Shown here one piece after another: positions 56,416 through 64,000 of a stretch of 64,000 nt of DNA. Made by a program: the position numbers and the translations under genes. This DNA comes from Microbotryum silenes-acaulis. Taxonomy: Eukaryota; Basidiomycota; Microbotryomycetes; Microbotryales; Microbotryaceae. The number at the start of each line of letters is the position of its first letter. Within the stretch, counting starts at the first letter, position 1. The DNA is taken from contig QPFY01000002.1 in NCBI GenBank assembly GCA_003665825.1, positions 1,488,001 through 1,552,000 on the forward strand, in the 5' to 3' direction. Under the pieces are notes generated by a model. That model made no database searches. It was not told the DNA's origin and saw nothing but the letters and a program-made list of their open reading frames with translations.

Positions 56416-57738
56416 GGTCGTAGAGGGAGTGGGTGAGGATTGGCTGGTCCGAGGTGGGCGATGTGGGCAACACCGAGGCTGCGAGGTGGAGTGGGGTGTG
56501 CGAGCGCGGTCGGCTCGAGAGCCAGTGTCGACGACAACGGGCTTGGCGCGCTGGCACGAGGTGGCACGCTCGGGGGAAAAACGTTCAAACTCGTACGGCG
56601 GGAGGCTGCTCGGGTACCAACCGTGCCCCGGGTGGGCCGTCAAAAAGTCTAAGACAAACAGGTGACTACGGACAAAAAGAAAAAGGGACACGCGCACCAG
56701 GTTTCGCAACGAAGCAGATTGCGGGAGATCGATTCGATCCGAGCGTGCGGCGCGAGGGTGCCTAGCTGTGCAATATCGTGCAGAGGTGTTGGAACGAGCC
56801 AGAAAGAGTATACATGGCTATACACCAATGTGTACATGTATTCACACGCATGCAGGGCCGACAGAGGCCGTACGGCTGCCGGCTACGGCGACTCGATCCG
56901 CTCGGATCTGCGCCGGTTTCGCACCGGGTGGGGGTGGGGGCTGCGCGAGTCAGGAGTCAGCGCGCGTCAAGTTGCTGAAGTAAGGGGAGGGGTGGGCTCT
57001 ACCCCATCAAAAGGGTTCAGAGGAGCGATGATGTAGTAGATGTGATTTTGGGCTTCGATCGATGGTTCCTAGGGTTGATGACTCGAATACCACGCCATGT
57101 CCAGCCTTGACTGTGGGGAGACCGGGAGATCTCCCCCGAGTGAGGCCGTCTCCCCAAAGTGGCCACTACTAATCCTGAAAAGCGATTTGGGCGCGGCCTG
57201 GCGCGGCCGAAAACCCGCCGCCAAGTCCGAAGCGCCAAAACGAGGCGGGGTGAGTTCGCCTCCTGACTGTGACTCGTACGGCGCACAGGTGCACATCTCG
57301 TGACGTCTTTCTCGTCGCGGCTTTGTTCGCACCTCCTTCTCCGGCCAGATCCCCCCCCAACGCAAGCATGGTCGCTGGTCCAGTACGCAACCGATTGTCG
57401 TCGCCTCCAACTGTCTCACCTCGCCAGGTTGAGCCTCGGACCAACGATGGCGCTGCTGGTGATGATGCGACGACGAACAAGACCGCCCGATCGCCACGTC
57501 TACGGCAACGACGCGTGTTCCCGAGGGCACCCATCACAGAACTCGACACAGGCAAGTCACCTGTTAGTCTATCGTGTGTCGTCAAACTCAGCACTGACCT
57601 TTGCACGCTCTCATACCGTCGATCATCTCTCGTCACCCACCCACCGACCAACCTCTCACGTGTCCGTGGGCCCCGTCCTCGTCCCCGTCCCCATCCCGGA
57701 ACATCGCTCAATCCGCGATCGCCCGGACTTCCTCAGCC
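56416..57738. other. Gap NDUFAF5 / KEX1 with repeat copy B
   Basis: About 1.3 kb between divergent starts. It holds copy B of the second dispersed repeat (56697-56996). The 57000-57738 part has open frames on both strands without family resemblance. The missing upstream exon of KEX1 should lie here if it exists, but I could not identify it. Confidence 0.45.
56697..56996 (+). repeat. Second dispersed repeat, copy B
   Basis: Direct-orientation relative of 39567-39846, with the same ordered landmarks (GCAACGAAGCAG, GATCCGAGCGTGCG, GTGCAATATCGTGC, GTGTACATGTA, CACACGCATGCA, CGGCGACTCGATCCGC-like, TGGGGGTGGGGGCTGCGCGAG, GTTGCTGAAG). It lies 5' of NDUFAF5 and upstream of KEX1. Confidence 0.7.
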
Positions 57739-60284
57739 ATGTCGGCCGCCAACTTTTACATCCCTACCCTGCCTGGTCTATCCGCCGACTCGACCCTGTC
57801 CATGTACGGCGGCCACATCCCCTCGTTACCGTCCACCTCGCAGGTCGGCGCGACCTCGGCCACCAGTTCAGAGTCGGATGCGCACCTCTACTTCTTCATG
57901 CTCAAGGCGCGCCACATCGCAGACAAGGAACGCACCATATTCTGGTCAGTCGAGCGACGCGGTCTAAACAGTGCCTCTGCTCACTCTTTGTCCATTCTGT
58001 ATTCCGACGACAGGTTCAACGGAGGACCGGGGTGCTCTTCGTTCGATGGAAGCATGATGGAGGTCGGTCCTTTACGGCTCGAACCGGGGAGCAAGGGAAC
58101 GCTCAAAGAGATCGACTCGGCATGGAATGAGTATGCCAATGTCGTATTCGGTAAGCCGCCTTTCTCCCACTGCCGGCCACATCTTGGTCCTCGAGCACCT
58201 CAAGGCTGACTCTCGTTGTTCACGCAGTCGATCAACCTGCTGGGACAGGCTATTCCTACGCCTCGACCAACAAATACGTACACGAGCTGGATGAGGTCAG
58301 TCAGAAATGAACTTCGACTTGGCGCGCGCCGAGCTTGTAGAGCAAAGAGTAACCCTCGCTGACCCTTGTCGTGTCGTGTCCAGGCTGCGAATCACGTCGT
58401 CGAATTCATGACTCGGTTCTACACCGTCTTTCCCGAGTTCCAACGACATGATGTGAGTTTGGACTTGAAATCGCCAACGTCCCATCCGCGATATGCTCAT
58501 CATGTGCTCTCTGAACCCGCAGACCTACCTTGCCGGCGAATCTTACGCGGGCCAATACATCCCCTATATCGCACGAGCGATCCTCGATTCGGCTCGGATT
58601 AAGACCTCTCTCAAAGGTGTTCTCATCGGGAACGGCTGGATCGACCCGTATTCGCAATACCCGGCCTACCTCGACTTTGCACTTCAATCGGGCGTCATTA
58701 AGAAAGGGTCGGCGGCCGAAACCCAAGTTCGCCAAGCCGTCAAGGAGTGCATGGACGCGCTCGAGTCCCGCGGGGGTAAACTTAAGGTCAAGGTCCATAC
58801 CGGGTTGTGTGAAGCCATTCTGCAGGGCATTACCGATGCGACGGTGACCAGGTGAGTCGAGCCTATGGTGTCGGCCCTTCCCTCTCGTAGAGCGGCCTTC
58901 ACTAACGCCGAACTTGCGAGTTCAGTGTCAATGGCTTGGACGTCTGTGTCAACAACTATGACGTGCGATTGACCGACTCGTACCCGGCATGCGGCATGAA
59001 CTGGCCCCCGGACCTCTCGGATATTACGCCATATCTTCAGGTGAGTCGCAAGACCCTCACCAACCCTCCTCTTCCCCGACGTGAAGTTGACTCTAATTCT
59101 CTACGTTGACGTGACGTGTAATAGCGAGAGGATGTCAAAAAGGCTTTCCACGCGTCGCGTCACGACGGAGGCTGGACGGAATGCAACGGTGGCGTCGGTT
59201 CCAACTTTTGGGCCTCGGAATCGGTCCCGGCGGTGCAGTTGCTGCCCAAGCTCTTGGACGAGATCCCCGTGTTGCTGTTTGCTGGTGATCAGGATCTGAT
59301 ATGTGTGAGTGATGCGTGGGTTCATCGACTCTAGACCGGATAGCTTATTCTGACGGTGTGTGACGTGTGCCTACAGAATCATCTTGGTATCGAACGATTG
59401 ATCGAGGGGCTGACTTGGAAGGGCGAGACTGGATTCGGGGTGAGTGGTCAACTCGCACAACCAAGTCGCGTTTGGAGCTCCTGACTGAACAAGCGCTTGC
59501 CGGATGCTTTCTGCAGACCGAGAAAGCCAAAGATTGGTCCGTGAACGGCAAACCCGCGGGGCAATGGACGACCGCACGAGGTCTGACCTACGTCAAGATC
59601 ACCGATGCGTCCCACATGGTCCCTTACGACCAACCCTTGGCCGCGCACGACATGTTGTTGCGATTCCTCGATGTCAACCTTCTTGGTGCGGCGGGGTCGA
59701 GCGCTCGAGTCCCTTCCAAGGTCGGAGATGAGGTCGAGGCTGTTGTGGGAGAGACCAAGATTGATGGAACGGCTGTTACTGGATCCGATGGCGTTCGGCT
59801 TGAAGAAGGAGGGACGGGTTCCAAGACCGACGCATCGGACAAGACCAATGTCGGTGTAGGCGCGAGCGACTTGGACAAGTCTGCCGGATCGGGTCTCGGG
59901 ATAGGAGCAGGTGGAACGAGTCCCGCCGCGGTCGAAGGTCTCGTCAACGTCGGCTCCGCCTTGGTCATCATCATCATCATGACCTTGTCCCTCGGTGTGT
60001 TCCTGCTCGTTCGAAGGAGGATGCGTCGACATTTGCATGGTATCGGAGGGAAGAATGGCGCTGCACCCGGATTGGGAGGTCGAAGAAAGAGTCTTGGGAG
60101 GGGCCAAAGTCCCTCGGAACGGACGCACGAGATGGACAACCTCGTTGTTCCAGGGGCGAGTGGTCATGCGGAGGATGATGAGGAGCAGTTCATTGGGGGG
60201 AGAGGGAGGTCCGCGAGTGAGGTCTTTGGGGTCGGCGAGTACGATGAGGATGAGGATGTCGAGGATAGGAAGTTCAAGGATTGA
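57739..60284 (+). CDS. KEX1: Pheromone-processing serine carboxypeptidase KEX1
   Basis: Nine exons: 57739-57944, 58014-58150, 58228-58295, 58384-58452, 58523-58851, 58926-59040, 59125-59304, 59377-59439, 59517-60284; 644 aa. S10 peptidase motifs: [91 protein letters not shown] (Ser167), [35 protein letters not shown] (Asp365) and [20 protein letters not shown] (His422). A Gly/Ser/Thr-rich stem, one membrane helix (about 537-557) and an acidic cytosolic tail follow. This Golgi enzyme trims basic residues left by Kex2. The visible ATG lacks a signal peptide. The sequence CCTCAG just before it resembles an acceptor, so a signal exon probably lies upstream and the true start is unknown. Confidence 0.9.
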
Positions 60285-60715
60285 TTGGGAGGGGCTGTTC
60301 GCATCTACCATGCATCGTGGTCGGTTGTAATACTTTAATCAGAGTGATGCGGACGTAATTCACCCACGCCATATTTCAGATACCCCATCGTGCATCTGTC
60401 ACTCGGGAAAGAGCAGACGCGTTGACAACCACCGCCGAATTCGAGGTGGACGCCGAAGTTGTAGTAGAGATCGTCAGTATGGCGGGTTTGCACAGACCCA
60501 CGCAGTGGTGCCTGTAAGTGAAGTGATTTTTAGCGTCCCCGCAAACTCGCAATTGCAACCGACTTTTTCAGTCTGCTCTCTTCTTTCAAAGCCCCAGCCA
60601 AAGGCGGCAAACCTCTCGGCCCGTCCGTAGACGACTGGTGTGGCGCATAGACGATGCAATGCATTTTGACAAAGTATATCATCGACACATCTCCTACAAG
60701 AAACCTCGCACACGT
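60285..60715. other. Convergent 3' gap KEX1 / RPS3
   Basis: A 431-bp gap between facing gene ends. No gene or strong structure seen. Confidence 0.5.
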
Positions 60716-61785
60716 TTACCAGTCACCGGAAGCGGCGGGGGCTGCCTCAGCGGCGGGAGTCTCAGCCTGGGCCGGGGCGGGGGCCTGTTGTTGGGCGGGG
60801 GCCTGTTGTTGGGCAGGGGCCGCGATTTCGGCGGCACCACCACGGGCCTCGGAAACAGGTTGGCCGAGCGTGGCCGAAACCGACTCCTCCTTGGGCTCGA
60901 CAATGGTGACGACATCGGGCAAGGGCTTGGCGGGGCCGGTGATGCCTTGGGGGTCCCATGCCTTCATGATCTTGACCTTGATACCGAGGACACCTTGTCG
61001 GAGCAAGACGTGGCGGACGGCATGGTGAACGAACTCGCGAGCGGGCTAAGGGAAGGAAAGATGGGGTGCAAATCAGTACAGTGTGCCACTACCTGTTCAG
61101 GAGGTAGGTGGGCTGGCACTCACTTGGCCGGAGTGGATCATGTAGCCGTCGGTGAATTTCATCGACTTGGCACGGGCGGCACGCAGCTTGCCGGAGACAA
61201 CGACCTCGCAACCCTTGGCACCGGACTCCATGATGAATCGGAGCACACCGTAGCAAGCACTGTGGGCAGGCAGAACTGGCTAATCAGCGGCAGCGCTCGT
61301 CAAGACATTTCAGCACGCTCTCGCGACTGACCGTCGGACGGCAAGACCACCGAGGAGCTTGTACCTCAACGACTCGCACTGGGCAACAGCATCAAGACCA
61401 CGGTTCTGGACCTTCTCGGCGTAGAGCTCGACGGCGCCCTCGGGGAACTTGAATCGCTTCTGGACGAGCGAGGTGAGCTCGCGGATGCGACGTCCCTTCT
61501 CGCCGAGGACCTCCTGGGTGTGGGTCGCGCGGATGATGATCTCGGTGCGGGCGTGAGTGACACGGACCTCGCATCCCGAGTAACCCTCGGACGAGAGCGA
61601 TCGAGTGAAGAACTCGGAGAGCTCGGCGCTGCGGGTTGGAAAGAGAGAGGAGTAGCGCGAGCAAAGACGCGGGGTCAGCCACGGCGTCCTGGGGTGTAGT
61701 TTCTCGAGGTGGTGGACGATCGAGCTTACTAGAAGACACCGTCAGCCACGAACTTTCTTCGCTTGGAGATGTTGGTCGAGGCCAT
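60716..61785 (-). CDS. RPS3: 40S ribosomal protein uS3
   Basis: Four exons, complement of 61730-61785, 61332-61628, 61124-61259 and 60716-61045; 272 aa. The sequence reads [60 protein letters not shown] (KH domain with the GEKGRR loop), [100 protein letters not shown] and [20 protein letters not shown]. uS3 lines the mRNA entry channel and is one of the best conserved ribosomal proteins. The C-terminus carries a Gln/Ala/Pro repeat ([18 protein letters not shown]), longer than usual. Start and all junctions are firm, and the early first intron after 56 nt is typical of fungal ribosomal-protein genes. Confidence 0.97.
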
Positions 61786-64000
61786 GCTGTAGTGTGAGGT
61801 AAGCGAGAAAGAGAGGCAGCGGAGTGGTCAGCGAACGCGGCCTGCGGAGAGCGCGAGCCAGACTCGAGAGCCAAAGCGAGACAGTGAGCGCAGGCGGCGT
61901 GGCCGTGGGTCGTGGGTGTGCGGCGGGCTGGGCTGCGAGCGAGCGTGGAGCGTGGTCGGGGCGAGGGGCGATCGGCGGCTTCGATAGGTCGAATACGTAG
62001 TTATGATGGTGCCCGTGGTCGAGCCAACGGATCAATGACAACCCCGGTACTCCACAAGTAACATCTCGCCAGCCATAACAGCGTAATGCTACTGGGTTGG
62101 GAGATGCGTCCTGCTGCCTGGTTGATGCTGATCTGGCATGCCGTCGCGTGGGTGCGTGACACACCGAGCTACGACACCCCCAGCCCCAGCCCCAGCCAAC
62201 CCGCCCTCATCTTTTGAATCCTCTTCTATTGTCCACTTGTGCCCACTGGCCTCCACGAACGTCACCAGCTGTGAGTGGCGGTCGGCGCAGTTCGCAGTCG
62301 GGTTCCTCGCCGCCGCCGCCGCCGCCACCGCCGCCGCGGTCGTCGTCGTCGTCGAGCTCGCGGCGAGCGGGGTGGACGAAATTCTGCCCGTCGCAAGGGC
62401 CAGCCTCGAGCGGGGCGAATCGTCGAGGTCGTTCGTCGTGGGTCGAGAGGTGTACGCTGATCTCCTCGAATTCGGATGGTCGTCTCCACAACGGCACTCG
62501 GCACGGTAGGGTAGGGGCAGGCTATACTCACATGTTGTCGATGGGTAGGAAGCTGAGCAAAACTCGAGGCGAGGCGCAGGCTTGACCCTAGCCTCTCAGC
62601 CTCCGCCTTTGCCTTTTTGCCCCGGCGCATCCTCGCGCATCCCCCCCTCCAGCCCAGCCAACCCGCCCAGCACCAACTCGTCGAGAAGCAAACTTGTTAG
62701 CCGCCCCCTCGCGGTCCTTACCGCCAGGCTCAAAACGCAAGAAGCAGCGTTGCAGCAAGCTTCATACATCGTTCTGGGATATTTTTAAAAGATCCCATAA
62801 ATACATTTCAAATTTTGCTTCACAAGCCTCGTAAAAAGCATACAATTTTCCGCCTGTATTGTGAGACGCAGGCAAAGCGAATCGGCCGCAGAGAGGAAAA
62901 CTGCAGGATCCTGGTTCGTTCCCGTTTGCTTCCCGTCCTTCTACCTCCACGCTCCACGCTTGTTCCACTCTGGAATCCCCAACTCCTTCTCCCCCGCCAT
63001 GCTCGTATTTCAGTACCCATCCTGAGTTCCCTCTTTCTGCACCACCGCCCTCGAGGTGCAACAACCTCTCTTGAAGCCGCCGATGCAGCTGCGAAGCTTT
63101 TCCTTCGAGTTTCTTCACGTCAGCCCGTTTTCGATCACAGGTCTCATCGATTTGTCTGCTACCGCCAGCACGAACAGATGTATTGCCGCTGATACCACAG
63201 GATCTGACCACCTCTTCGTGACTGTGACCATTGGGGCACGGGAGGAAACGGCTCTCCCTTTTCCTCGCGAAGGAGCTCGAGATCGTGAGAGTCGACCCGG
63301 AAGGAGGGGGGACCTTGCGGTCTCGGCTGTTACCACGTGAGTAAATTTTTCATACATTTCCTTTCTTCCCAAGCCTCTGTCTCCTGCTCGTCGGGTCTCG
63401 ATTATATCTACCTGAGCCGCTTTCGACATTCAGCTCCTCTTCGGCTTTCCCCCTTCCTCTTTTCCAAACATGATGATACGGAGCTTGGTACTCCTATTTT
63501 ATAACTGGCACCTCTTATTCTAGGGGTCGGACAGATTCGCCCTTGCCTCCTCTTGTGGGCCCCTTTTTCTTCTCAAAGCATCCCGTAAGATCTGCTTTGT
63601 GGAGAGGGAAGGGTTCTCGAGGAGGCTCGGGTTTGAGCAGCTCCTTCTTCGATGAGTTCAACTTGTTCTGATCCAAACTATACACATACGACTCTCCAAT
63701 TCCATCACTTTTCGAAACCTACATTGATCACGATGGACTTGTGCTGACTGTGTTTGGAAATCGCTCTGCTTCGTTGCAGATCTCGTTTACTCGGCTCGAC
63801 TCTCATTACGTCTTAGACGGGCGTAATGGAACTGCTCTGAAGCATCTCTGCTAAAAGCTCTATCTTTGCAATTTGAACATGCACATTTGCTCTTTACACC
63901 ACGTGACATCTTTGCATTTTGATCTTGTCCTTCCGGGAAAGCCCATCCTTTTCAGCGCAGTCGGCAACTCTGCTCGAATCTCGCAAGGAGGACAATCCTC
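61786..64000. other. RPS3 upstream region and 2 kb without supported gene
   Basis: The first few hundred bp form the RPS3 promoter. Beyond, there is a GCC/GTC repeat (62309-62353), a C-rich stretch at about 62625-62690 and pyrimidine-rich DNA to the window end. A plus-strand frame at 63056-63340 ends at a donor-like GTGAGT and could be an exon of a gene running off the right edge, but its translation matches nothing I know. Confidence 0.45.
62309..62353 (+). repeat. Trinucleotide repeat GCC then GTC
   Basis: About eleven GCC-type triplets (with one ACC interruption) run into five GTC triplets. It lies upstream of RPS3, apparently non-coding. Confidence 0.85.

Noticed and set aside
57069..57711. 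Minus-strand frames upstream of KEX1
   Set aside because: They show no ordered motifs, poor codon bias and no splice partners.
1..64000. tRNA or rRNA genes and CRISPR arrays
   Set aside because: A scan by eye for B-box-like words (GGTTCGANNCC) and for regularly spaced repeats gave no convincing candidate. A covariance-model search would be decisive.

Overview
The window is nuclear DNA from a GC-rich basidiomycete. The genes are dense, sit on both strands and are cut by many short introns (mostly about 60-150 nt, donors mainly GTGAGT, GTCAGT or GTAAGT). The gene set and codon use (strong preference for C-ending codons) suggest a Pucciniomycotina yeast, probably Microbotryomycetes. That placement is inference from style and protein resemblance. 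I rebuilt exon structures by hand: splice sites were chosen so that reading phase is kept and known family motifs join across junctions.

Layout, left to right: NIPA-type magnesium transporter (partial, -); NPY1 NADH diphosphatase (+); a low-complexity gap; an XPG/FEN1-like nuclease gene (+) that stops exactly at the edge of a 1.5-kb dispersed repeat (copy 1); an unrecognised four-helix membrane protein (-); MGM101 (-); RPF1 (+); COX7 (-); CWC15 (+); MET2 (+); a CRY-DASH photolyase/cryptochrome (-); a truncated RecQ-like helicase (+); a GNAT acetyltransferase (-); MPP10 (-), preceded by a coding-like fragment; an NDUFA4-like subunit (-); IML2/TTC39 (-, 13 exons); repeat copy 2, inverted; about 4 kb of gene-poor, repeat-containing DNA; a DEP-RGS regulator of G-protein signalling (+); a 1438-residue disordered/coiled-coil protein (+); an unrecognised coiled-coil protein (-); TRM10 (+); NDUFAF5 (-); KEX1 (+); RPS3 (-); and about 2 kb with no gene I can support.

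Most genes are conserved housekeeping loci. Five serve mitochondria (MGM101, COX7, NDUFA4-like, IML2, NDUFAF5). Three serve ribosome assembly or structure (RPF1, MPP10, RPS3). Others act in tRNA methylation, splicing, methionine synthesis and the secretory pathway. Many are head-to-head pairs sharing short promoters (NIPA/NPY1, MGM101/RPF1, COX7/CWC15, coiled-coil gene/TRM10). No operon or gene cluster with a joint function is evident.

The unusual part is the repeat pair. Two nearly identical 1.5-kb copies in opposite orientation (about 6.13-7.65 kb and 35.44-37.00 kb) enclose about 27.8 kb of core genes, and the outer flank of copy 1 supplies the stop codon of an intact-looking XPG-like nuclease gene. 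A second, older repeat family has direct copies at 39.57-39.85 kb and 56.70-57.00 kb. I found no CRISPR array, no tRNA or rRNA gene and no complete transposase.
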